A DNA stretch of 64,000 bases from Aldrovandia affinis (Eukaryota; Chordata; Actinopteri; Notacanthiformes; Halosauridae), in contig JAINUG010000523.1 of assembly GCA_029706075.1 (NCBI GenBank), forward strand, positions 124,001 through 188,000, given 5' to 3'. Of the stretch, positions 1 to 11,900 are shown piece after piece. A program made the position numbers and the translations under genes. Positions within the stretch are counted from its first letter, which is position 1, and each line of letters begins with the position of its first letter. The notes beneath the pieces are model-generated. The model saw only the letters and a list, made by a program, of their open reading frames with translations, had not been told where the DNA came from and did no database searches.

Positions 1-835
1 CTGCCGTTTCTCCCTCCATAACATCCGGAGGATCCGACCGTTCCTCACCCAAGAGGCCACAACTCCTGGTCCAGGCCCTGGTGATCTCACGTCTGGACTA
101 CTGCAATTCCTTGCTGGCAGGCCTTCCGGCCTGTGCCATCAAGCCACTGCAACTAGTCCAGAACGCTGCTGCTCACCTGGTGTTCAACCAGCCGAAGTTC
201 ACCCACGTCACCCCTCTACTCTCCTCTCTGCACTGGCTCCCCATCGCAGCACGCATCAGATTCAAGTCACTGGTGCTTGCTTTTCAAGCGGCCAGAGGTA
301 CTGCTCCGCCATACCTCCAGTCACTCATCATGCCCTACACCCCGTCCAGACCCCTCCGCTCAGCCTCCGCTGGCAGACTGACTGCCCCATCCCTCCGGGT
401 GCCTGGCAGCTGCTCCTCGCGGTCTCGCCTCTTCTCTGTCCTGGTCCCTTGTTGGTGGAACGACCTCCCGCAATCGGTCAGGACTGCGGAATCACTTCCA
501 ATCTTCCGCAAGAGACTCAAAACCCACCTCTTCAGACTCCACTACCCCGGATCTCTGTCCATCTAGCTAAATTGTCTTCACCTCTGCTTACTTGTTCAAC
601 ACTATACTCTTTAAAAAATTAAAAAATTAAAAATAAATAAATTAAAAAAAATACACTAACCTTTTCCTTCCCGATGTTACAGGTATGGTCCGCAGATGCC
701 TGCAATGATGTCTATTGCTGTATTCCTGCACTGATCTCGCGCGCTAACTGTGATTATTCCTACCATGTATTGATGCACATCTTGTAAGTCGCTCTGGATA
801 AGAGCGTCTGCTAAATGCTTAAAATGTAAATGTAA
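1..835 (+). mobile_element. L2-clade LINE, 3' fragment (RT C-terminus and tail)
   Basis: An open frame at 81-566 encodes the C-terminal part of a non-LTR reverse transcriptase: [14 protein letters not shown], then [25 protein letters not shown] and a [10 protein letters not shown] block. The 3' end (about 783-835) carries the CTCTGGATAAGAGCGTCTGC tail that fish L2-type LINEs share with their SINE partners, followed by TAAATG-type repeats. The 5' end lies outside the window. The same sequence recurs at 18376, 31737 and, inverted, at 57662. It is 5'-truncated, so it is a dead copy. Clade is from family knowledge; orientation and tail are seen directly. Confidence 0.85.
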
Positions 836-859
836 AAATGTAAAATGTATCTGCATCAA

Positions 860-1480
860 AGCAGTGTGCTACAGCAGTGAAAAAAGCCAACAGGATGCTG
901 GGATACATAGCAAAAAGTATTGAGTATAAATCAAAGGAGGTTATATTAATGTTATAGAACGCCTTTGTCAGACCGCACTTAGAATACTGTGTGCAGTTCT
1001 GGGCACCGCACTACAAGAAAGATATTGAAGCTCTTGAAAAAGTCCAAAGAAGGGCAACTAAACTGATACCTGGTATGAAAGGTAAAAGTTATGATGATAG
1101 ACTTAAGGCACTCAATCTATTTAAACTTAGCAAACGCAGATTTAGGGGGGATTTGATTGAGGTTTTTAAATTCCTAAAAGGGATTAACAAAGTAAAATAC
1201 CAAAGATTTTTTAAGATAAGTGGGGTCAGCAGAACAAGAGGCCACAGGTGGAAATTAGTTAAAGGCAAATTCCGCATAGATATTAGGAAGTTTTTCTTTA
1301 CACAGAGTTGTCAATGCCTGGAACAGCTTGCCAGGTCAGGTAGTAGAGGCAGAAACGCTCGGGCTATTCAAGGCCAGGCTAGATGTAGTACTAGATGTTC
1401 TTTAGATTAGGACATGATGAGCCAAGATGGGCCGAACGGCCCGTTCTCATCATTATGTATTCTTATGTTCTTATGTTCTT
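860..1480 (+). mobile_element. CR1-like LINE, 3' fragment
   Basis: The reading frame around 960-1290 gives RPHLEYCVQFWAPHYKKDIE, EKVQRRATKLIPG and KRRFRGDLIEVFK, the C-terminal end of a CR1-type ORF2. The fragment ends with a GGCCGAACGGCCCGTTCTC block and short TTCTTATG repeats, the microsatellite type of 3' end expected for CR1. It matches the C-terminal part of the longer inverted copy at 43420-46990. It starts directly after the L2 tail. Confidence 0.8.
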
Positions 1481-1750
1481 AAATACATTTATGCAATTCA
1501 AAATGTATAGTTTTTAGAGTTAAATTTATTTCTGTAATGTTTTCACATACATAGTTTTAGAACACCACCATTTTCCAGTTTTTACTTAAATATTTAAGCA
1601 GTTCAAGTCCAGTGAATAACCTGAAATGGTACAAAGGTAAGCGGTAAACTGCCAGAGGTAAAATAAATGAATAAAATAATAATAAAAAATAAAAAGAATG
1701 TAGGTTACCAAAAACGGAAAAATAATGTCAATTTTTTGGCAGTGAGTAGT

Positions 1751-1995
1751 TTCCTACACCATCAAAAGGCACTTGGAAACTGGAGGAAACTCTGACAGGA
1801 AGAGGTCTGGCAGACCCAAAGCCACAACAAAATCAGAAGATACGTTTCTGAGAGTCAACAGCTTGCGTGATAGGCGGCTCACAGGACAACAGCTTCAAGC
1901 ACAGCTTAACACTGGGCCAAGTAAGGAAGTCTCAGTTTCATCTGTCTCAGGGCTGTTAGCTGCAGCACTGATTGCAGTACTACACAATACTTAGC
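1751..1995 (+). mobile_element. Tc1/mariner transposase fragment (N-terminal HTH)
   Basis: Translation gives IKRHLETGG, SGRPKATT, LRDRRLTGQQLQAQLN, the second helix-turn-helix part of a fish Tc1-like transposase. No catalytic part and no terminal repeats are visible. Degenerate fragment. Confidence 0.7.
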
Positions 1996-2204
1996 CCTGT
2001 CTCTGTCTCAGTTCCTGGTGGTGGACTGCCAGCTGGTCAGTCTGAGCCAGGGGGGTATGTGTTCGCCTCCCTCATCCTGTACTTCGACATCGTCGCCATC
2101 TTCCTCTACTTGCTCATGCTTCTGGGAGGCAGAAATTAACGCAAACACACACACACACAAACAATACGCACATACACACACACAAACACTTGTTAAAACA
2201 CACA

Positions 2205-3020
2205 TATGATCAGGTCCAGAAGTATTGGCACCCTTGATGAAAATGAGCAAAAAATACTGTAGAAAACAAATAATACCATTACTGAAGTATATTGTAATTT
2301 TCAAACGTGGAAAATATTTTGCTTTATTAATGATTAAATGGAATCCACTGATCAATCATTATGCCATTGATCTTAACAAGAGCCCCTGGACCATTAGCAG
2401 TAAAACAGCCCCAAAGCCTCAATGATCCACCACAATATTTGATGGTAGGTATGAGGTTCTTTTCCTAGGCATGCATCCATGAAAATGGCCAAAAAGTCAA
2501 ATTTTGATCTCTTTTGACCATAGCATCAAGTGCCAGTCGTAGATCCAATGACGTCTGAAATTCCAGATGCTTATATTTGTTGGTTGCTCTCAGTAAGGGC
2601 TTTCTTCGTGCAAGCCTTCCAAAGAGACATTTGGCATGGAGGTGCCATATGGCTGATTTTGAGACTTTGTGACCCCAAAAAGCAACTAAACTCTGCAGTT
2701 CTTGAACTGTGATCCTTGGGTTCTTCTTTGCCTCCCTCACCATCTTCCTCACCACTGTGCCTGGGGACGGCATGTACTTGTGTCCTCTTCCTGGCTAGTG
2801 TGCAACTGTTCCAGATGCTTGAAACTTTTTGATTATTGCCCTAACAGTGTTTAGTGGTATATGTAGCCATTGATCTATTTTTTTGTACCCATTACCTGAC
2901 TTGGGTACTTCTGTCTCTTTTGATTTGACAGTTCTTTGGCTTTCCCCATGGTGATGGACGACAAAGGGATTTTACATGCGTGTTACCTTATTTTATACCC
3001 TGAAGTGATGGAAAACCACA
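2205..3020 (-). mobile_element. Tc1/mariner-like element, degenerate
   Basis: A minus-strand frame at 2465-2773 encodes VVRKMVREAKKNPRITVQEL and a following HTH typical of Tc1-like transposases. The surrounding plus strand has the phrase-like blocks of such elements (AGTATTGGCACCC near 2220; AACAGCCCCAAAGCCTC near 2404). Catalytic acidic residues are not recognisable, so it is a relic. A (CA)n-rich patch at about 2143-2200 borders it. Confidence 0.65.
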
Positions 3021-3061
3021 TAACAGTTCCTTAAGACAGATTAACTTAAATAAGTAGAAAT

Positions 3062-3390
3062 ATATTGCATCGGTTCCCTGGCAGCACCGGCCTGGCTCTG
3101 ACCGGGAGTCCCATTCGGGGGCGGCGATTGGCTGTCTGCCCCAGGGAGAGGGGGAGGGAAGACGGTATGAGCTCGCCGCCTGCACAGAAAGCTTCTCTGG
3201 ATGTATCGGAATCACGGTTGGCACATGGGTGAGTTCCGTCTCAAAGGAGGCAGTTCGCTGTCCCTGCCACTGCCAGTCCCAGAGCCGTGGCTGGTCCCAT
3301 AGCTACAGGCGGCGGGCTTGTGAGGGGGATAGTTGGATCAATAGAGGGTACAATTGGCCACCAAACTGGGAGAAAAACAGAAAAAAATAA
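3062..3390 (+). repeat. SINE-like repeat (family A)
   Basis: A GC-rich body of about 300 bp ends with GAGGGTACAATTGGCCACC, AAACTGGGAGAAAAACAG and an A-rich tail. The same body and tail occur at 33460-33800 and, inverted, at 47005-47306, where the head has a tRNA B-box-like GGTTCGAAACC. So this is a dispersed tRNA-derived SINE-like family. I do not recognise its published name. Confidence 0.6.
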
Positions 3391-3754
3391 ATAAAAAAAT
3401 ATATTAAAAAAAATAAATTAAAAAAATACAAGATTCAATTCAAAATAAAACCGTTTCAACCTTCTTTTAAATTAGACACATGTTTCTAAATGTGCTGTTG
3501 TAGCCCTCTTATAATCTGTATTTATTGGTTTTTAAACTCTTTATGTAATTGCATTACTATGCTTCTTCTCCTTCCTACAATTTCATCCTGATGCATGGCA
3601 ACCCCAGGTTCTTTGAAAGCCCCCCTCCCCAAGAAATAAAATACATTATTATTACTATTATGTTGTGGACATATTTTCTTTTTGATTGTTTGTACCTGCA
3701 GCTTCTGTTCCTCACAGGTTGGTGAAATGTTTTCTTTCCTTTTTTTTTAAAACA

Positions 3755-4055
3755 CCGCAATTTCTCCCAATTTATAAGCGGAGTTCATCGCTGTATCCCT
3801 CTGTTAATTTGGCAGATCACAAGCACGCATTCTCCTCTGAAATACGTGATGTCAGTTAAGCTCGCACAAACATTGAGTTGGAGGAGCTTCATGCGTAGCT
3901 TCTGCAGGCTGACTGCAGGCCCTCAACTGACCAGAGGGGGTTGCTGGTGCATGTTGAGACCGAAATCCTTCCTTCCCCGGGTGTCGCTACCGCCAATTAT
4001 GCACCGCCCCGTGGGGCTGCCGGCACTGCTCACTGAGCAGCCCTGCTCCTGAACA
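3755..4055 (-). repeat. SINE-like repeat (family B), inverted copy
   Basis: Partial inverted relative of the repeat at 4330-4790. Shared blocks include the acceptor-like TTCTCCCAATTT end, GTGATGTCAGT/ACTGACATCAC-type segments and the GCTGGTCA region. Divergent, with no A/B box clearly preserved. Confidence 0.45.
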
Positions 4056-4329
4056 TCTTCATGCTTTTAAGTGTCTTTATTTATAATGCAGTGCATGAAA
4101 CATGTATACATTGGAGGCAACATTAAAATTCCTCTCCCCTGTCAACTTCTGTTTATTGAATTATTGTTGATTTTATGTCATTTTATCGGTTCTGGTCTGC
4201 CCAGTGACTACAGTAAATCAGCTGCTCTGCCAAACCTGGCACCTTTACACTGACGCTAACGCAGATATGTGGATTATTGTGCATGGTCCTTATTAACTAA
4301 ATTCTATACATAAATTAAAAATTGAAAGG

Positions 4330-4790
4330 CTGCTAGGTGGCTCATCCTGATAGGGCACTGGTCTAATGTGTGGATGAGCCCCAAGGTCTGGTATCGAATT
4401 CAGACCGTGCCAGTGCCGACTGTGGCCAGCAGCCCCACAGGTCAACGCATATTGACGGTAGCGTCACCCAGGGAGGGAGGGATTCAGTTGGCCACGTTGT
4501 CCGAGTCTCATTGCATACCAGTGACCCCTGCTGGTCAATCGTGCACCCACAGTCTGCCTGTATAAAGCTGGACAAGTATCTTTCTCCGACTCTGGTCTGT
4601 GCAAGCTTAACTTGTAGACTACACTGTGAAATGAAGCAGTGGCTGACATCACATGCTTCAGAGGGGGGCATGTGCTTGTCTACACTCTCCCAATTTGACA
4701 GTTAAGCTTTGAGCAAACGCAGCTTCTTTCCCTAATACGAATATGATTGGGCATTCCAAATTAGGAGGAAAAAGGGGTAAAAGCTAGTGG
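4330..4790 (+). repeat. tRNA-derived SINE-like repeat (family B)
   Basis: The head has a tRNA A-box-like TAGGTGGCTCATCCTGATAG and a B-box-like GGTATCGAATTC, spaced as in tRNA genes. The body runs to CATTCCAAATTAGGAGG and an A-rich end. No tRNA cloverleaf can be drawn, so this is a SINE and not a tRNA gene. Confidence 0.55.
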
Positions 4791-5069
4791 GTCTACAGTG
4801 CAATAGCAACAAAGTGGGCAACGCTACTGCTAATTACGCTGGCCATGGTTGCCACTGGCAGTCTGATCGGAGCGAGGCTGCAGCGTGTTTCGGTTGTGTG
4901 CTGGCTGCTGCTGTTAGTCTGAATAGGTATGTCAGCACAGATCATCTAACTCCAATGCATTGATTCTAGTAAGGTTACAGAAAGAGATCTATACTTACAG
5001 AGAAAGTAGCTTCCAATTCGATCTGTAACTATGTGTGTTGTACTTGTATTTGTATAATCTGAATTTTTT

Positions 5070-5145
5070 TATTTTTTATTTAACCTTTATTTATACAGGT
5101 AATCTCATTGAGACACGGGGTCTCATTCTCAAGAGACCTCAATTC
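5070..5145. repeat. Short dispersed repeat / MITE fragment
   Basis: The segment TTTAACCTTTATTTATACAG followed by ATCTCATTGAGAC is a motif I know as common in fish genomes as part of a small DNA element. Ends are not defined here. Confidence 0.35.
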
Positions 5146-5358
5146 AAATAAACATGCTGTTTTGAAGTGAGCATTGTTATTTTAAACTGTAGAGGTGGGA
5201 ACAGTTGTTCTCACTTCCTTCTCAGTAGAACTAAATAAAACTGAGAAATTACTATTTCCTTGCCAAATAGCCAATGGGTACAGATTATTCAGCTATCTGG
5301 CTTGCTTGCACAAAACAACAGGTATGCCTCCTCTATTTTACTGCAGTACCAACACAAA

Positions 5359-5361
<3 letters not shown>

Positions 5362-5435
<74 letters not shown>

Positions 5436-5561
5436 AAGTATAGATATGGACAGACACACACACACATAAACATGTATAGAGCCATGCACACAAGCACATA
5501 TATAGACACACGTGTGCGCACGCGCACGCGCACACGCACACGCACACACACACACACACAC
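5362..5561. repeat. (CA)n compound microsatellite
   Basis: A perfect (CA) run from 5362 to 5432, then interrupted (CA) tracts at 5452-5466 and a (CA/CG) mix at 5508-5561. It lies about 270 bp beyond the PARP2 stop codon and may be in its 3' UTR. Confidence 0.95.
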
Positions 5562-5827
5562 CTGACAACAAAACCAATAAAGCACTTTCATAATTTCCAT
5601 TATTTTACTTTAGAAAATAGAAGCAAAGAAAGAAATAGAACATAACCAGCACATAGGTTTAAGTAAGAACAAGTAGAGATCACATGCAAAACATTGTTTC
5701 TGTTTCTCCATCTTCTCTCTTCGCTTTCTTCCTCCCACCTTAGCCCTCCCTCCACCACTCCTCCCTCTCCCTCAATCCCCTTCTCTCTCCCACTCTTCCA
5801 CAGTCTGTCCGTCTTTCCCACTCTCTC

Positions 5828-5987
5828 CTACCACAGAGCACAGTAGTTGAACTGCACCCTCAATAGGTATCTCATGCGTGTTTGGGCAGGGCTGTACACC
5901 ACAAACTCATTGTAAAGGAGGGAGTAGCCCCCACTCAGCCCCACCCCTGTCCTGACTCCGGGACCCATCGGCACAGCAACACCATCC
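5828..5987 (-). CDS. parp2: PARP2 terminal coding exon with the catalytic glutamate
   Basis: The exon opens after a CTCTCTTAAAG acceptor, completes a split Leu codon and reads [16 protein letters not shown], then [10 protein letters not shown] with the catalytic Glu, [11 protein letters not shown] and a C-terminal ALW before TAG. PARP2 and PARP3 proteins typically end in a hydrophobic -LW stretch, so the stop is credible. The 3' UTR lies towards lower coordinates; no clear minus-strand AATAAA is assigned. Confidence 0.92.
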
Positions 5988-8900
5988 CTTTAAGAGAGAG
6001 AGAGGGGGAGAGAGGGAGAAGCAGGGGTAAAGAGGGAGAGAATCAGGGAGGGAGGAGGAAAGAGAGAGAGGGGCAGGTAGGGCAACAGGAAGAGAGGGAG
6101 TTAGTGCATGTGGAAATGAAACAGCGTCCTGCTTCGAGACTGGATACATGACAGCTCATTTCATTCCACTGTTCTCATTATAAAGACTCACTACAATACA
6201 GATAATACAGTTTTTTAAACCCGACTTTTGGTCATGGATGTACCATAGTAGCAATCGTCCTTGGCCTACATGCATACTATACATACAAAACTAGATTTCT
6301 ATCCAGCAACACAGCCTCGAGAGAGAGACACAGGAAGACAGTGTTTTGGGGGTGTGACAGAGACAGAGACATGTTTTGGGGGTTGGGGCAGAGACACACA
6401 TGGTTGTAGTATTTTGGGCGTCAGGGCAGAGACTCACAGGGTGACAGTGTTTTGAGGGTTGGGGCCAGTCTGGCCCAGACCCTTGGTGCTGTGTTTTCCA
6501 GCAGGCAGCTTGTCTGCTTCATAATCTGCAGCTAACAGCTCGTTACTGTCGCCCAGGGCAACCTGATAAGGACATGCAGGCACACATTATATGCAAACAT
6601 TTAATTGTCAAAACAAAATCAGTAGGAATTACAGTTATTCCAGAGGGGTCCAAAATTGGCTGCAAAGTAGAATACAAAGTATAGTGTAGAGTAACTGCAG
6701 TAGGGATCATATCTGAGCATGGTGCTGTGGGCAGTCCCACAAGGCTCGGTGTTGGGACCTCTGCTTTTCCTTATTTACATAAATGATCTTGATAGGGATG
6801 TTAGTAGCGAAATAATTACATTTACAGATGACACAAAATGTGGTGTTTTAGCAAACATTTTGTCCAGACATCTGGCAAATTAAATTGAATGCCAAATGTA
6901 AAATGTAAAATTCTGCATGTGGGGAATAAAAAATGAAGACAGGTTTTACGAAAGGAACAAAACTTTTAAAAAACTTTTTTTTCCCAATCTGGAATGCACA
7001 ATCATATTCTTAAACCACGTGCTCAGCAACCACCGCTGTCAATTTGAAAAATGGGGAGTTCAAAAACAAAGCAAATTGTGCTAGAATATAGAAGCTTATA
7101 AGTACAATACGATGCTACAAACCGCAACGGCGAACATCTTGCAACCCTTCTGGCGGAACATGAGCTATTGGCTGCTAACATCCTGTTCCAGAAAAGAATG
7201 GGTAAGAGATGGACCTTCCAGGACCGGGCTACTGGTATGCTACGTCAGCTGGACTACATACTGGTAAGGCATAAGTGGAGGAACTCAGTCACGAATACTG
7301 AAACTTACAGCACGTTCAACTCCGGCATGACTGGATCAGGATCCGACATGACTGGAAGGCATTCTCAACAAGTCCTGACCTCCAGGCCAGATACACAGTG
7401 GAGGTGAGAAACCGCTTCCAACTGCTGGATGTGGAGGAGGGTCCTAACGCAATATACGAGCGGTTTGTTGCTGCCCATGTGGAGGCAACTAGGGAGTGTG
7501 TGCCGGTGATAGAGAAGACCAGAACCTCCTCAAGGTCCAAGCATCCGGAGGTCGTGGCGGCACGTGAAATAGTCGTGGATGCACGCCGAAGCTTCAACCA
7601 CGAGCGGACTATGGAGAATCGTGAAATATTGAAGGCAAAACAACTTCTCTTCAATACTTATGATAAGATCAAGGGGGAGGAGCTGATGGAAAAGGTGCGG
7701 AGGGTGGAGGCAGCTCGAGGAGAACAAAGGTATGGGGAGTCATGGAGGGTCATAAATGAGATGAGTGGGCGCAAAAGGGCAAAGGAAGGCCAGGTCACAG
7801 GCAACAGCCCGGAGGAGAGAGTGAACCTCCTAGACCTAGGCACACACCCGACAGTGGAGGGAACTGAGGAAGAGATAGCTGCGGTCCTCACAAATCTCAA
7901 CATTGACGAGGGCCCCTTCACAGTCACGGAGCTCGCCAGAGTGAAATCCACTCTGAAGCAGGGAATAAGTGCTGGGCCGGACGGCATTCCCCCGGAGGTC
8001 CTCAAGAACTGTGACCTCGATGACATCATCCTGGAGATATGCAACCTTGCTCTGGAGAATAACAACAAGCCTGATATGTGATCTCTCTCCAACATCATCC
8101 CAGTGCCTAAGTCTGGAGATCTCTCAAAGCCAGATAACTACCGTGGCATCAGTCTGACCTGTATCATTGCAAAGATGTATAACCGCATGATACTGAATCG
8201 GATAACGGGCGCCATTGACCCTCACTTGAGAGAGAATCAGAATGGCTTTCGAGAGGGGAGAACCACCATAGCCCAGATCTTGGCCTTAAGGAGGATCATC
8301 GAGGAGGTGAAAAAGAACAACCTGACAGCGGTGCTGTGTTTTATTGATTTCAAAAAGGCATTTGATTCAATACACAGGGGCGTCATGATGAAAATTCATA
8401 AGGCCTACGGTGTCCCTCCCAACCTACTCCGGGCCATTGGGACCATGTATTCAGGCACAAGAGTCAGGGTTGTGACCCCAGACGGCAACAGCGAGGAGTT
8501 TGACATCCTAGCGGGGGTGTTGCGGGGACACCCTCGCCCCCTTCCTCTTCATAATAGTCCTGGACTATGCGCTAAGGCAGGCCATCAATGGACGGGAGCG
8601 GGAACTCAGCTTCACTATTAAATCCAGGAAGCCAAGACGAGTTCCTGCTATAGTCCTAGTGGACCTGGACTATGCGGATGACATCGGCCTGATATCTGAC
8701 CACGTGGAGCTGGCACAGGAGCTTTTGAACAGAGTGGAGACGGAATATGCTTGGGGGTTGGGCTTAGGCTAAATGCTAATAAAACTGAGGTCATTACCTA
8801 CAACATCAGACCACCGGACCATCTACCTCTGATAACTACAGGAGGGACTGCTCTGAAGGAAGTCAATGACTTCAAATACCTGGGCTCATGGGTCAACTCG

Positions 8901-11900
8901 TCAGAGCGGGACCTAAAAGTGAGGAAGGCGCTTGCATGGAAAGCTCTGAACGGCATGGCCAGTGTGTGGAAATCCAACCTCCCTCGCGATATCAAGCTCC
9001 GCCTCTGAAGCCCGCCCTGCAAAAGTCTCTGGATGGGTGCTACACCAGAATGCTGCGTGCAGTACTAAACAGCAACCAGAATGAGCACGTTACCAACAAG
9101 CATCTGTACGGAGAGCTACCAAGGCTGAGTAACAAAATAGCAGCTAGGAGAATGAGGCTGGCCGGTCACTGCCACAGACACCACAAGCTACCAGCCAGCA
9201 AACTGGTAGTGTGGGAACCATCACAAGCACGCGAACATCGATCACAAGGGCGTCCCACACCAACATACGTGGAAATGCTGAAGATAGATGTGGGAGTGGA
9301 AACTACTGGAGAGCTCGCAGGATGCATGGAGGATCGGGTTGGCTGGAGAGGCCCGTCTGAGGACGACTCAGTAGTAGTAGTAGAAGTACAAAGAAGGGTA
9401 ATTAAATTAGCACCAAGTATGAAATGTCAAAGTTGTGAGGAAGGACTTAAAACACTTAGGGCCAGATTTACTAAGGAAATAATGGCTGTTATGCGGCTAT
9501 TTTGTTGCAGATACCAAGACATTAACGACCATTTTACTAAGACAGGTTCTAGTTGCGCAATCAAAGAAATGAAACGCCCTTATTCACAATTTTTGGGTAG
9601 GAGACATACATAAAAAAGGGTCCAAAACAACCAGATCACAAATCGCACAGTAATGGATACGGTTCTCATCAAGTGAACCACGAGAAAAAGAAAACAAATA
9701 TAAAACTCAGGAAATAGAAGTAATGGTCAACGAGGTACAGTGTCACAATGCCATATTACAGCATAGGAAAACAACAGCAACGGAGTGTTTTTCCAAAATT
9801 ATTAGGCATAACAAATGAAGAGTATATGATGTAAAGAAAAGACGGCATGATGTTAGAATTAGTGGTGGGCGTTACGGTTCCTTTCAGGGACACGGATCCT
9901 TTGACTCTGTTCCCTAAAAGGATTCGTTCACGGATTCGTTCGCTGCTATCGTTCAGACTCCCACAAATGAGAACAAGAGTTATGCACCGACTCCGTCAGT
10001 AAATATTGTTTAACTGAGTCAATCATTCAATTTAAATTACGATTAATTTTAAGGAACCGTGGAAAAACAATAGGATAAATAAAACAATAAAAGCGTAATA
10101 TCAAGAACAATGATATTTAATTGGTAACATGGAACAGCCTAAAAGTAAAAGCCTTTCACGGTTAATTTCTCAGATCAGAAGGAACATCTCCAAATTTAAA
10201 AATCATAAACAAATACTTGAAAGGACAACCTTTCTAAGTAGGCTACATATTACCAAGTGATCATTCACATGGACTAAAACGTCAAAATTTTAATAAATTT
10301 AGCCTATGTGCCACCTAGGTATTTATGTTGGCTAACTTAAGGTGTGACTTGCATTGTGTCGGTTTCCTGCAACATAGCCTACATTGTTCATCAAGATATC
10401 TGCACCAATATTAAAACAATGTAGACCTCTAGAATTATCAACAAAGTTGTGATAATTTCATATAGCCTAGCATATTATGTTTGAATAAAGGAATATAATG
10501 ATGTGGTTTCATTTCTCGAGTTGAGACTAGACCAAGTTCGCGCCTCTGCCTTAAAACATATTGCAACGTCTCCGTTGGGAAATAGCCTCTTTCGATCTCG
10601 GTTTATTTGTTCACTAATTGGGAGTAGGCTATAGGCTAAGTGTTTCTCAGATGTAACTGCTGGGCTAAGCAACTAGTGTAAACCAGTGTAAAATTTTATA
10701 CTCAGTCTCAGGCAAGAGACGTAGAGCTGCAGCGACTATGTAGGCTAGTGTCTCGTTCCGGATCCGAACCCATGGAATGAGAGCAACAGCATGTCCAGTT
10801 CCAGTTCCTTCACGGATTCGTTGCTTCACAGATTTGGTCCTCAGTCAGTTCCAGTTCAGGAACTGGAGTCACTGTTTCTTTCGGTCACCCCGACAGGAGG
10901 GGCTCAGAGAGCCCGGCCCGCTCAAGCGCTTCAGTGCTGTCGTTGGCTAATGGCTACTACAGACTAGAGCCCAGTGGTGGAAATGCTTAAATAGGAGTCG
11001 CCGCTGTAGTTTCAACAAATGGCAACTTTAGATTAACCAAAGGAACAAATCCGAGGTGAGTCAGTTAATTTGGTTCACCAAAAGGATTCGTTCAAAAGGA
11101 ACGAATCGTTCACAAATGACACACCACTAGTTAGAATAGAATATTAACACCAATAGAACAGGTGAAAAAATCCACACTGTAAAAACCTTTTGTTCAGTCT
11201 ACTGGAAAATATATGTAAAGGTGTGCTCGCAATACAAAACATGGATTGTGAAATTCCTGCAAGCTGCAAATAGTTTCATTTACAAATATCATTGTACCTT
11301 TGCATATTTATTTTATCCTTGTCAGACCATTGACTAATTGATCTAGATCATATTTGTCTGTGATAAACTTTTTTTTCTTTCTTTTTTTTTTACTTTCCAT
11401 TTTTTATTTCATACCGGCTCATTTTAAATTAAAACCATCCATAAGAATTATCTCCTTATTGTGGTTACATTCTTTATAGAAAGTGAGCCTGGCTATATCA
11501 GTGCTCAGAAAAATACTGCCTGCTTTCTCAAGCAAAGAGGAGAGTCGCAATTAAGGCATGCTTTAGCAAATCAGAGAGAATACCTAATCCACCTAATTTC
11601 CCAAATCTCCACCCTGTTTCAGGGCGTACACCCCAGGTATACATATGCACAAACAGATTGAACTATTTAACTAAAGCAAAGTCGCAAAGTGACATAACCC
11701 CTGCAAATTACATCCTTATAGCGATTTCGGGCTTCATGCAGTATTGGATATTCTCTAGTCTGTAGGTAAATCAGGAACCCAGATTGGCTGTTCTCATCAT
11801 GAAACACGTAAACATACAAACATACATACATCCACCCAGTATTACTGAAAAAATAATAATAAACCCCATCAAAATGTTTAAACAATGAGCCAAAACCCAC

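Noticed and set aside
9463-9640. GGCCAGATTTACTAA-type segment as a separate MITE
   Set aside because: It resembles a common repeat start, but no matching inverted end or duplication was found.
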